A DNA stretch of 64,000 nt, from the NCBI RefSeq assembly GCF_900143565.1, contig NZ_FREX01000006.1, positions 249,753-313,752 on the forward strand, written 5' to 3'. Below, piece by piece: positions 1-7,915 of this stretch. Below the pieces are notes generated by a model. That model did not search any database and was not told the DNA's origin. It worked only from the letters and a program-made list of their open reading frames with translations. A program made the translations under genes and the position numbers. The DNA comes from Pseudovibrio sp. Alg231-02. GTDB lineage: Bacteria; Pseudomonadota; Alphaproteobacteria; Rhizobiales; Stappiaceae. Every line of letters starts with the position of its first letter. The stretch's first letter is position 1.

Positions 1-415
1 TTTTGATGCCGTGGCGTGAGTCGATCAAAGAGAACACACGGCGCAAGGTGCTTCGACCGCGTAGGTAGTCAAAAATAAGTGATGTCCACGCATCGACCAT
101 GCCTTTTGGTGCTTCGGCGTACCCGTAGCCCGGCATATCGACAATCTTGAGGATGGAGTGCTCTGCTCCAAAGAAGTTCAGCATCTGGGTCCGGCCAGGT
201 GTGTTGGATGTACGAGCCAACGTTTTCTTACCGGTGAGCTTGTTGATCAGGCTGGACTTACCAACGTTGGAACGACCGGCAAACGCGATCTCGATACCAT
301 CCAGCTCAGGAAGCTGATGCATCTCTTTCACACTGGTAATAAAATCCCAAGGACGCGCAAACAGAAGGCGTCCCGCCTCCAGTTGTTCTGCTGAATATTC
401 TTTTTCTGAGCTCAT
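1..415 (-). CDS. yihA: Ribosome biogenesis GTP-binding protein YihA/YsxC (partial)
   Basis: TrmE-Era-EngA-EngB class GTPase needed for assembly of the large ribosomal subunit. The first 138 residues are visible and the gene runs off the left edge of the window. Seen directly: the P-loop GRSNVGKS at about residues 47-54, the switch region NTPGRT at about 71-76, and the G3 motif DMPG at about 93-96. The start is the ATG at 413-415, read on the minus strand. It lies downstream of yidC in the order rpmH-rnpA-yidC-yihA, a common alphaproteobacterial arrangement, but a terminator-like hairpin separates it from yidC. Confidence 0.93.
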   Translation of the reverse strand, partial: MSSEKEYSAEQLEAGRLLFARPWDFITSVKEMHQLPELDGIEIAFAGRSNVGKSSLINKLTGKKTLARTSNTPGRTQMLNFFGAEHSILKIVDMPGYGYAEAPKGMVDAWTSLIFDYLRGRSTLRRVFSLIDSRHGIK

Positions 416-523
416 GCCCTGCCTTTTAACCTGCAATCTCGCTTTGGTCGAGTGCTGTTTTCCAAAGCGCAGCCTTAATGTTTGCTACGGTGAAGCTTCA
501 CCACAAAAGGTGCTAACCCCAAA

Positions 524-552
524 CAAAAAACGCGACCCTAAGGCCGCGTTTT
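524..552 (-). terminator. Rho-independent terminator after yidC
   Basis: Read on the minus strand, ACGCGGCC and GGTCGCGT form an eight-pair stem with one G-T wobble and a short loop, followed by a run of T. It lies 26 bases past the yidC stop and before yihA, so yihA would be expressed by read-through or from its own promoter. Confidence 0.7.
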
Positions 553-577
553 CAAAGTCTTCTTCAAAGAGGAAAGC

Positions 578-2389
578 TTACTTGCTTTCTTCCTTAGGCT
601 TACGCTTGAATGTGCTCTTCAGGTTGTCAAACAGCTCAAGCTTCACGCCCTGACGACGCATGATGATTCCCTGCTGTGCAACGGAAAGAGTGTTGTTCCA
701 TGCCCAGTAGATCACGAGACCAGCTGGGAAAGTTGCCAGCATGAAGGTGAACAGAACAGGCATCCAGTTGAAGATCATCTGCTGTGCAGGCTCAGCTGGC
801 GCTGGGTTCATCTTCATCTGCAGGAACATGGTTACACCCATGATCAGAGGCCAAACACCAATCATCAGGAAGCTTGGCGGATCCCAAGGGATCAGACCGA
901 ACAGGTTGAAGATTGTGGTTGGGTCTGGAGCAGAAAGATCCTGAATCCATCCGAAGAATGGCGCATGACGCATCTCGATGGTAACGAACAGAACCTTATA
1001 GAGGGAGAAGAAGACAGGGATCTGAATAACCATCGGCAAACACCCTGCCAACGGATTGATCTTTTCCTTCTTATACAGCTCCATCATGGCTTGCTGCTGT
1101 TTCTGCTTGTCGTCCTTGAACTTCTCGCGGATCTCAGTCATCTGCGGCTGCACGAGCTTCATTTTACTCATGGAGACGTAGGACTTGTTTGCCAGCGGGA
1201 AGAACAGGGCCTTCACAATAACGGTCACAAGCAGGATAGCGACACCGAAGTTGCCAACCAGAGAATAGAGCCAGTCAATTGCCCAGAACATCGGCTTGGT
1301 CAGGAAGTAGAACCAACCCCAGTCGATCATGAGATCGAAGCTTTCGATGTTGTAGGATGCCTGATAGCCTTCGATCAGCTTGGTAACTTTTGCACCTGCA
1401 TAAAGCAGAGATGAGCTGGTGATTTTAGTACCATCAGCGATCTGAACTGCATCGCCAAGGTAGTCACTCTGGAAGTTCTGAGTGCGGGCGTTGTAGGAGA
1501 AGTTTGGCTGGAACTCAGTGCCCGGAGTTGGGATCAGTGTTGCAGCCCAGTACTTATCAGTAAAGCCGAGCCAACCCGTGTTAGCGCGACCTGGGCGAAC
1601 GCTTCCGTCCTCAATCAGGTCAGAATAGTTGATTTCCTGGAGGCCTTCTTCGCCGATAACGCCGATAAGACCTTCATGCAGTACAAAGAAGCCAGCGGTT
1701 TCTGGTTCGCCGTTACGCGCAATCAACCCATAAGGATAAAGCTGAACGTTCTGGCCAGTGCTGTTCTGCACTTCCTGGTCAACTGTGAACATGTAGTTCT
1801 CGTCGACGGAGAAAGTGCGCTTGAATACCAGTCCTTCGCCATTGTCCCAGCTCAAAACGATAGGGGAAGACGGCGTCAGGTTACCAGAAGTCTCTGCAGT
1901 CCAGACAGTTTCAGCATTCGGAAGCTTAACCTGTGCACCTGGATCTGCAACCCAGCCATGCTCAGCGTAGTATGGCTCTGGGCTGCCTTTTGGCGAGAAC
2001 AGAACAACAGTTTCACTGTCCTTAGCCTGTGTCTGACGGTAGTCATTCAGGCGAAGGTCATCCAGCTTCGCGCCTTTCAGATTGACAGAGCCGGAGAGGC
2101 TAGGGGTGTCAATGGTCAGGCGAGGAGATGCAGCCAGTGCTTGTGCGCGACTGACGAATGATTGCGCAGCGGTCCCGCTATCGGTGCCTGGCGCAGCCAC
2201 TTGACCGGATGCACCTTCAGGCAGTGCAACGGGTGAGCTGGAACCGGCTTGTTGTGCATCGTCTGCCAGCTGCGCCTGTTGCGCTTCCTGCTGAGCTTCT
2301 AACTGTGGTCCGGCAATAAAATATTGCCAGCCCAATAGCACAACCAGCGACAGCACGATCGCTACGATCATATTGCGATTATCGTTCAT
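578..2389 (-). CDS. yidC: Membrane protein insertase YidC
   Basis: Inner-membrane insertase that works alone or with SecYEG to place proteins in the membrane. The protein is about 603 residues, normal for the Gram-negative form. It has an N-terminal signal anchor (MNDNRNMIVAIVLSLVVLLG), a large periplasmic domain to about residue 350, and then the conserved 60KD_IMP membrane core starting near FYFLTKPMFWAIDWLY. The cytoplasmic charged loop (KFKDDKQKQQQ) and the C-terminal basic tail are present. I chose the ATG at 2389, which begins the conserved MNDNRN start; an in-frame GTG four codons upstream (2401) is possible. yidD, often found between rnpA and yidC, is absent. Confidence 0.97.
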   Translation of the reverse strand: MNDNRNMIVAIVLSLVVLLGWQYFIAGPQLEAQQEAQQAQLADDAQQAGSSSPVALPEGASGQVAAPGTDSGTAAQSFVSRAQALAASPRLTIDTPSLSGSVNLKGAKLDDLRLNDYRQTQAKDSETVVLFSPKGSPEPYYAEHGWVADPGAQVKLPNAETVWTAETSGNLTPSSPIVLSWDNGEGLVFKRTFSVDENYMFTVDQEVQNSTGQNVQLYPYGLIARNGEPETAGFFVLHEGLIGVIGEEGLQEINYSDLIEDGSVRPGRANTGWLGFTDKYWAATLIPTPGTEFQPNFSYNARTQNFQSDYLGDAVQIADGTKITSSSLLYAGAKVTKLIEGYQASYNIESFDLMIDWGWFYFLTKPMFWAIDWLYSLVGNFGVAILLVTVIVKALFFPLANKSYVSMSKMKLVQPQMTEIREKFKDDKQKQQQAMMELYKKEKINPLAGCLPMVIQIPVFFSLYKVLFVTIEMRHAPFFGWIQDLSAPDPTTIFNLFGLIPWDPPSFLMIGVWPLIMGVTMFLQMKMNPAPAEPAQQMIFNWMPVLFTFMLATFPAGLVIYWAWNNTLSVAQQGIIMRRQGVKLELFDNLKSTFKRKPKEESK

Positions 2390-2438
2390 CGACTGGATCA
2401 CTCATTTTCAAAAGGGTGGAATAATTGGTCATCACTGG

Positions 2439-2843
2439 TCAATTGGCCTCAACTTTATCATGTGGAGGTTTAGAATTTGCCAGCGAATTCGGTTTTGATC
2501 GGATAGGGCGAGGTTTACGAGGCTTGAACGCATTTCTTACACTACCTTTGAGGTCTTTCAAAAGCTCCTCGAAAGGTTGTGAGAGCGCTGCTCTCCTGCC
2601 AACTAAAACATAGTCGGCGCCTATCTGGGCAATATCCAAATCAAGGGAGGCAACAGCGGCCCGAAGTCGGCGCTTTATTCGACTGCGCTCAACAGAGTTT
2701 CCGGTTTTCTTGGTGACCGTGTAACCCATTCGAGGGTCGCCATCACTGCGGGTTTTAGCCGCTTGAAGCACAAAAGCACGCCGAGCTATCCTTCCGCCTT
2801 TTGCGACGGTAAGAAACTCGGAGCGCTTTTTGAGTGTTTTCAT
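2439..2843 (-). CDS. rnpA: Ribonuclease P protein component
   Basis: Protein subunit of RNase P, which with the M1 RNA removes the 5' leader of tRNA precursors. About 134 residues. It begins MKTLKKRSEFLTVAKGGR, the usual N-terminus, and carries the family signature region around NSVERSRIKRRLRAAV, an RNA-binding arginine-rich helix. An in-frame TTG at 2897 would add 18 residues but has no support beyond being open. It lies directly downstream of rpmH, as in most bacteria, and 49 bases before yidC. The C-terminal tail (KPRKPRPIRSKPNSL) is basic and probably disordered. Confidence 0.95.
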   Translation of the reverse strand: MKTLKKRSEFLTVAKGGRIARRAFVLQAAKTRSDGDPRMGYTVTKKTGNSVERSRIKRRLRAAVASLDLDIAQIGADYVLVGRRAALSQPFEELLKDLKGSVRNAFKPRKPRPIRSKPNSLANSKPPHDKVEAN

Positions 2844-2905
2844 GTTTTTGCGGCGGAACTTTTGTTCAATGGATATGAAGTGAATGCCGCCGCGCAACGT
2901 CGCGA

Positions 2906-3040
2906 TTAAGCGCTAAGACGCTTACGGCCTTTAGCACGACGACGTGCCAGAACCTGGCGGCCATTTTTAGTTGCCATACGTGCCCGGAAGCCGTGGCGAC
3001 GCTTGCGAACAAGGTTGCTCGGTTGGAAAGTACGCTTCAT
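2906..3040 (-). CDS. rpmH: 50S ribosomal protein L34
   Basis: A 44-residue, highly basic ribosomal protein of the large subunit. The translated start [20 protein letters not shown] and the [20 protein letters not shown] end (here [16 protein letters not shown]) identify it clearly. It is the first gene of the rpmH-rnpA-yidC-yihA block and has a strong promoter about 135 bases upstream. Confidence 0.97.
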   Translation of the reverse strand: MKRTFQPSNLVRKRRHGFRARMATKNGRQVLARRRAKGRKRLSA

Positions 3041-3485
3041 TTTATTACCCTAGCAGAGCCGTTGGCTCCAACTTAAACGTTAATTTGGATTGTGCGTCTT
3101 CTCCCCGAAGTCACCGCGACTTTATTCAAGTTACAGGACTTTGCGCAGGGGATCCGCACTCCTATTCGTCGGCGCTTATATTAGTGTGCGTGCTTCAAGT
3201 CAATAATTGCTGTGCCGGAATCTACGATATCCTGACTCTTTATTGCCTCACAGCCTCGTGTAGAGCTGTTACCCCTCATTCAAAACAGAGTGAAACTACG
3301 GGTAACGCACGAACCTGTGATAACACCGGAGGTCTTTCTGATTGTATGAAAATTGTAAGACATCAATTTGTTAGGCGGTTGAGCCTGCAAAAAACATAGT
3401 AACCTATTCAGTCTAGACTGGGCAAGAACACTGAGGTTTCGGTTCTTTTCAGGTCTGAACGTTGAAACCATCTAAGGAAAAGCAC
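3041..3485. other. Intergenic region between rpmH and the TVP38-family gene
   Basis: A 445-base divergent spacer. On the minus side it holds the rpmH promoter (3175-3203). I see no convincing gene in it. The plus-strand gene starts at 3486 behind AAGGAA. I did not find a clear cluster of DnaA boxes, so there is no case for a replication origin here. Confidence 0.6.
3175..3203 (-). promoter_or_regulatory. Promoter of rpmH-rnpA-yidC
   Basis: Read on the minus strand: TTGACT (3203-3198), a 17-base spacer and TATAAG (3180-3175). This is a near-consensus sigma-70 promoter and would start transcription about 130 bases before the rpmH ATG, leaving a long leader. Confidence 0.75.
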
Positions 3486-4262
3486 ATGGGAATCACGGAA
3501 CACAATGATAACAAGTCGCCAGCCGAGGGAGCTTTGGGCTTCGTCAAACGCTGGGGACTACTCTTTGTTATCCTTGCCGTGTCCGCCTATGGCATCTCTC
3601 AAGGCTGGCATCAGCAAATCACAATCAGCAACCTGATCAAAAATCAGCAACTGCTTTCAGGTTATCTGGCCGAATACCCAATCCTGACCCCGCTGATCTA
3701 TTTCGTCGTGTACACAATTGCTGTTGCGCTGTCTTTCCCGGGTGCATCCCTGCTTACAATCGCAGGCGGCTTTTTGTTCGGATGGTTCTTCGGTGGTTTG
3801 CTCACCGTTCTCGCAGCAACAATTGGTGCCTCACTGTTGTTCATCGCTGCAAAAACGTCTGTTGGTGCAACGCTCAAAGCAAGAGCAGGACCGTTCCTTG
3901 ATAAAATGTCAGAGGGTTTCCGTAAGAACGCGTTCAGCTACCTTCTCTTTCTGCGTCTTACCCCAGTGTTTCCGTTCTGGCTCGTCAACATAGCACCTGC
4001 GTTGTTCCATGTTCCGTTAAGCACATATCTGATCGCAACATTCGTCGGTATCATTCCAGGCACTTTCGCCTATGCCTTCGTTGGGGCTGGTCTGGATAGC
4101 GTGATCCTGGCGCAAGAGCAGGCAAATCCGGGTTGTTCGGCTGCTGGTACATGTGAAGTGGAGATTTCCGCACTCATTACGCCTGAGCTGATTTGGGCAT
4201 TTGCGGCGCTAGGTTTGGTGGCGCTCATTCCGCCGATTGTTCAGCGTTTTCGCGGTAAATAA
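3486..4262 (+). CDS. TVP38/TMEM64 family (SNARE-associated/VTT) membrane protein
   Basis: Integral membrane protein of about 258 residues in the DedA/VTT-domain superfamily. Its bacterial members have been tied to lipid or small-molecule handling, but the substrate here is unknown. Seen: several hydrophobic segments, the conserved core around FPGASLLTIAGGFLFGWFFG, and the later LLFLRLTPVFPFWLVNIAPAL motif typical of the family. The ATG at 3486 follows AAGGAA at a good distance; an upstream TTG is less likely. It is followed 40 bases later by a pyridine-nucleotide disulfide oxidoreductase, a pairing known in many proteobacteria and cyanobacteria. Confidence 0.88.
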   Translation: MGITEHNDNKSPAEGALGFVKRWGLLFVILAVSAYGISQGWHQQITISNLIKNQQLLSGYLAEYPILTPLIYFVVYTIAVALSFPGASLLTIAGGFLFGWFFGGLLTVLAATIGASLLFIAAKTSVGATLKARAGPFLDKMSEGFRKNAFSYLLFLRLTPVFPFWLVNIAPALFHVPLSTYLIATFVGIIPGTFAYAFVGAGLDSVILAQEQANPGCSAAGTCEVEISALITPELIWAFAALGLVALIPPIVQRFRGK

Positions 4263-4302
4263 ATCTCAGACCAGATCAATTTCGAAATGACGGATTTTTT
4301 CG

Positions 4303-5748
4303 ATGACAAATAACAATAATGCAAAAACATTGACCCCGGATATCTGTGTTATTGGCGCTGGCTCGGGCGGCCTCTCAGTCGCAGCAGCAGCAGCAGCCTT
4401 TGGCGTGGATGTTGTCCTGATTGAAAAGGGTAAGATGGGCGGTGACTGTCTGAATTATGGCTGCGTCCCATCCAAAGCAATTATTGCAGCTGGTAAAGCC
4501 GCCGCTACCTTTCGGACCTCAGAAAAGTTTGGCGTTGGCGCTCAAGAGCCTGAGATTGATTTCTCTAAGGTGAATGATCACGTTCATGATGTGATCGCCA
4601 CCATAGCTCCACATGACTCTGTTGAGCGCTTCGAAGGTTTGGGTGTGCACGTCATCCAAGGTGCAGGTGAGTTTACTTCCGTAGATACCGTCAAAGTCGG
4701 TGAGCAGATAATTAAAGCACGCCGCTTTGTCATTGCTACGGGCTCCAGCGCTGCGGTCCCTCCGATCCCTGGTATTGAAAACACACCGTACCTGACAAAT
4801 GAAAACCTGTTTGAACTGAAAGAGCGCCCAGAGCACTTGATCATTATTGGTGCAGGGCCAATTGGCATGGAAATGGCACAGGCTCACCGTCGTCTGGGAA
4901 GCCGTGTCACAGTCATCGAAGCATTGCGTCCATTGGCAGTAACCGATCCTGCCCATGCTGCTCAAGTCATCGAAAAGATGGAATCCGAAGGTGTTGAGAT
5001 TCTTGCAAACACCAAGGTCAACAGCGTTGAACGCACTGACATTGGTGTAAAAGTCTCTATCAAAGTTGATGATGAAGCCGAAGGAACCGTTGAAGGCACG
5101 CATCTCCTGATCGCGGCAGGTCGTGCCCCGAACGTCTCTTCTCTTGGTTTGGAAGCCGCTGGCATTGAGTATAGCCGCAAAGGCATCAAAGCAGATGACG
5201 GGCTGCGCACCACAAACCGTAAAGTTTATGCGATCGGTGATGTCGCCGGTGGAGCGCAGTTTACACATGCCGCAGGAGCGCACGCATCACTCGTCATTCG
5301 TTCAATCCTGTTCCGCATGCCAGTCAACCACAACAACATAACAATGCCAGCGGTGACCTACACTGAGCCTGAGATTGGGCAGGTTGGTCTTTCAGAGCAG
5401 CAAGCACGCGAACAGCTGGGCGATAAGCTCAAAGTTCTGACAGCAGAGTTCTCCGGAAATGATAGGGCGCTGGCTGAAGGCAAAGGCAAAGGTCAGGTTA
5501 AGCTCCTGACCAACGGAAAAGGGCAGCTCGTTGGTGCGTCCATTGTAGGCCCAGGTGCTGGTGAGCAGATTGGTCTGCTAGCTCTGATGATCTCTCAAAA
5601 ATTGAAGGTCGGTGCTCTCTTGGGCGTGGTCTTCCCGTACCCGACACTAAATGAAGCAATTCGCAGAGCTGCACTTACGTATTATGCGGATGCCCCTAAA
5701 AATCCATGGCTCCGCAGAATTCTGGCGCTTCTGAGAAAGTTCGGATGA
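4303..5748 (+). CDS. Mercuric-reductase-like NAD(P)/FAD disulfide oxidoreductase
   Basis: Flavoprotein of 481 residues in the class I pyridine nucleotide-disulfide oxidoreductase family. Seen: FAD-binding GAGSGG at about 18-23, the redox pair C49/C54 in GGDCLNYGCVPSK, a second dinucleotide fold GAGPIGMEMA, the AIGDV FAD motif and a C-terminal dimerisation domain. In lipoamide dehydrogenase and glutathione reductase the end carries a His-Pro catalytic motif. Here the equivalent reads YPTLNEA, with Tyr in place of His, as in mercuric reductases. Lipoamide dehydrogenase is therefore unlikely. There is no N-terminal heavy-metal domain and no merR/merT nearby, so mercury as substrate is not established. 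It is probably co-transcribed with the TVP38-family gene. Confidence 0.88.
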   Translation: MTNNNNAKTLTPDICVIGAGSGGLSVAAAAAAFGVDVVLIEKGKMGGDCLNYGCVPSKAIIAAGKAAATFRTSEKFGVGAQEPEIDFSKVNDHVHDVIATIAPHDSVERFEGLGVHVIQGAGEFTSVDTVKVGEQIIKARRFVIATGSSAAVPPIPGIENTPYLTNENLFELKERPEHLIIIGAGPIGMEMAQAHRRLGSRVTVIEALRPLAVTDPAHAAQVIEKMESEGVEILANTKVNSVERTDIGVKVSIKVDDEAEGTVEGTHLLIAAGRAPNVSSLGLEAAGIEYSRKGIKADDGLRTTNRKVYAIGDVAGGAQFTHAAGAHASLVIRSILFRMPVNHNNITMPAVTYTEPEIGQVGLSEQQAREQLGDKLKVLTAEFSGNDRALAEGKGKGQVKLLTNGKGQLVGASIVGPGAGEQIGLLALMISQKLKVGALLGVVFPYPTLNEAIRRAALTYYADAPKNPWLRRILALLRKFG

Positions 5749-5878
5749 CGCAGTTGTGATCAGCTGTGAGAGAAGTGTGTTGCTTGGCACACGTCATCTG
5801 CTAAAAATGAGTAAGGCATAGCGCGTAACAACAAATTGCGCTGCACGATCATTGTGTACCAACTCATCAGGTAGGTGG

Positions 5879-7426
5879 ATGGCTCAAAATAATGGGAGAG
5901 TGGCCTCTGAAACAGAGGTCACACCGAAAAAGCTGAACTCGGATGAAACTCCGAAAGACAGACACCGCAAGATATTTGGCGGTGGAATGGGCCTCTCTGG
6001 CAAACTTTTGCTGCTGACAATCTTGTTTGTCATGCTCAGTGAAGTTCTTATTTTTGTCCCTTCAATTGCAAATTATCGAAACACTTGGCTGCGTGACCGC
6101 TTGGCAGTTGGTGGTGTTGCCGCAACTTTGTTGTCAGAAAGTGAGACACTGTCTCCGCAAGTCCAGCAAAAACTGCTTGAGGCAACGGGCGCTCAGGCGA
6201 TTTCACTTGCCGTTGGAGAGCGCCGTAATTTGATCGCTATGGAGAGTTCAGAAATGAACATCACCAAGACGATTGATATGACACAGGATTCCCCATGGGA
6301 TGCGATTGGGTGTAGCCTTCAGTTTCTGACTGGAACGCGAACCGGCCAGATCCGCGTCATCGGCGATATTGATATGCGCTCAGGCGGCAGAGTGGATATG
6401 GTCTTCCCAGCATCTTTGCTGCGAGACGATTTGCAGAAATATGCTCTGAACATTCTGCAGTTATCTCTCCTCATCTCATGCCTGACAGCCGCGCTTGTTT
6501 ATCTGTCCATTCGGTCATTGCTGCTGCGTCCTTTGCAACGGCTCACTGGCTCTATGATGCGGTTTGCTGAATCTCCTGAAAATGCGCGGGAGATTATCAA
6601 GCCAAGCGGACGTGCGGATGAGCTGGGTGAGGCTGAAATTCAATTGCAATCCATGCAGAAGTCTCTGAACCAGACATTGAACCAGCAACGCCGTATGGCA
6701 GCGTTGGGACTAGCTGTTTCCAAGATCAACCATGATATGCGGAATTTGCTCGCGTCAGCACAGCTGTTCCTTGAGCGACTGGAGCTACTGCCGGACCCGA
6801 CCGTACAACGTGTTGCACCCAAGATCCTTGCAACGCTGGACCGGGCGGCCAGCTACACCAGTGCAGTGTTGTCCTACGGTAAGGCTCAGGAGGCTGCTCC
6901 AGAGCTGCGTGTCATCCGCCTTGCATCGGTTCTACGCGATGTGGAGGAGGTTCTTGGCCTGTCCAGATACGCTGATGGCATAGAGATGCATGTCAGCGTA
7001 CCGGAGACGCAGGAGCTGGAAGCAGATCCTGAACAAATATTCCGCGTATTGCTCAACCTCTGCCGGAACTCGGTGCAAGCGATGGAAGCGTCCAAAGGCG
7101 CGTCTGGTGTTGTTTGCAGGATTGAGATCCATTCAGAGGTTAAAGACGACATGCTGTCTATCTATGTCTCTGATACGGGACCAGGTATTCCTGCAAAAGC
7201 TCAGGAGGGATTGTTCAAAGCCTTCCAGACATCCGGCAAAGTTGGCGGAACAGGATTGGGTCTGGCGATTGCAGCAGAGATCGTTGTGGCGCACGGAGGT
7301 AAGATCACATTGGAGAAAGAGGTGACGACCGGGGCTTGTTTCAAAATCCAGCTGCCATACCGGCATGGGGCACAAGCGACTGAAAAAATTACGAGACTAT
7401 TCCCAGCTGACAGCAGCAAGGGCTAA
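5879..7426 (+). CDS. Membrane sensor histidine kinase
   Basis: About 515 residues. Layout: cytoplasmic N-terminal tail, membrane helix at about 41-62, a periplasmic sensing domain of about 125 residues, a second helix at about 190-214, a HAMP-like linker, an atypical histidine box KINHDMRN with H285, then the HATPase_c domain with N-box NLCRNSVQA, DTGPGIP and GGTGLGLAI. The His-Asp spacing (HDMRN rather than HELRTP) resembles the NtrB/DctB-like HPK families. No response regulator is adjacent, so it is an orphan in this window. The ATG at 5879 sits behind AGGTAGG; an in-frame GTG at 5852 is an alternative start. Confidence 0.9.
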   Translation: MAQNNGRVASETEVTPKKLNSDETPKDRHRKIFGGGMGLSGKLLLLTILFVMLSEVLIFVPSIANYRNTWLRDRLAVGGVAATLLSESETLSPQVQQKLLEATGAQAISLAVGERRNLIAMESSEMNITKTIDMTQDSPWDAIGCSLQFLTGTRTGQIRVIGDIDMRSGGRVDMVFPASLLRDDLQKYALNILQLSLLISCLTAALVYLSIRSLLLRPLQRLTGSMMRFAESPENAREIIKPSGRADELGEAEIQLQSMQKSLNQTLNQQRRMAALGLAVSKINHDMRNLLASAQLFLERLELLPDPTVQRVAPKILATLDRAASYTSAVLSYGKAQEAAPELRVIRLASVLRDVEEVLGLSRYADGIEMHVSVPETQELEADPEQIFRVLLNLCRNSVQAMEASKGASGVVCRIEIHSEVKDDMLSIYVSDTGPGIPAKAQEGLFKAFQTSGKVGGTGLGLAIAAEIVVAHGGKITLEKEVTTGACFKIQLPYRHGAQATEKITRLFPADSSKG

Positions 7427-7432
7427 TCTCTG

Positions 7433-7465
7433 GAAAAGCTGTACTGTGCAAGTGCAGCTTTTCTC
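7433..7465 (+). terminator. Terminator-like hairpin after the histidine kinase
   Basis: GAAAAGCTG (7433-7441) pairs with CAGCTTTTC (7455-7463), giving a nine-pair stem whose distal arm supplies the T run. It lies just past the kinase stop codon. Confidence 0.6.
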
Positions 7466-7617
7466 ACGTTTAGGCTGCAATGCCCTACGTCTTTGTTCTG
7501 ATAGTCAGAAATTGTTATCCCCAAAACGCAAAATCACTTTAAAAAACTTCTCTAAAGCGCTTGCCAAGGTCCAGTAAGGCGGCTACATAGACCCCCGTTC
7601 CGCAGGGAACGCGGCCT

Positions 7618-7694
7618 GCACCGGTAGCTCAGCTGGATAGAGCACCAGACTACGAATCTGGGGGTCGGGGGTTCGAATCCTCCCCGGTGCGCCA
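7618..7694 (+). tRNA. tRNA-Arg (ACG), copy 1
   Basis: A 77-base cloverleaf with CCA encoded. The acceptor arms GCACCGG and CCGGTGC pair fully. The anticodon stem CCAGA/TCTGG encloses CTACGAA, giving anticodon ACG, which in bacteria is edited to ICG and reads CGU, CGC and CGA. The T-arm GGTTCGAATCC is canonical. An identical copy follows 74 bases downstream. Confidence 0.97.
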
Positions 7695-7768
7695 TTTACT
7701 CTTCTCTAAAGAGTAGGTGGCTTAGATAGCACTAGGCCGATACATAATTCTTGTTCGCAAGAAACAGC

Positions 7769-7845
7769 GCACCGGTAGCTCAGCTGGATAGAGCACCAGA
7801 CTACGAATCTGGGGGTCGGGGGTTCGAATCCTCCCCGGTGCGCCA
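7769..7845 (+). tRNA. tRNA-Arg (ACG), copy 2
   Basis: Identical in all 77 bases to the tRNA at 7618-7694, with the same CCA end and ACG anticodon. The spacer between the copies is unrelated sequence, so the duplication now covers just the tRNA. The pair is probably a single transcript. I see no integrase or attachment-site remnant next to it. Confidence 0.97.
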
Positions 7846-7915
7846 ATTTTCTCTCCCTTAAAATTTAGCTGTTTCATCTGATAGATGAATTGTGCTTATT
7901 AAACTCTTTGAGCAT

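Noticed and set aside
3041-3485. Replication origin next to rpmH
   Set aside because: rpmH often lies near oriC in some bacteria, but I saw no cluster of DnaA boxes, no dnaA or parAB here.
4519-5283. A 254-codon open frame on the minus strand inside the disulfide oxidoreductase gene
   Set aside because: It has no family resemblance, is Cys/Asp-rich in an unnatural way, and lies wholly opposite a well-conserved flavoprotein gene.
7618-7845. tRNA-Arg pair as an integration (att) site for a genomic island
   Set aside because: No integrase gene or partial tRNA repeat was found in the flanking sequence, and both copies are full length.
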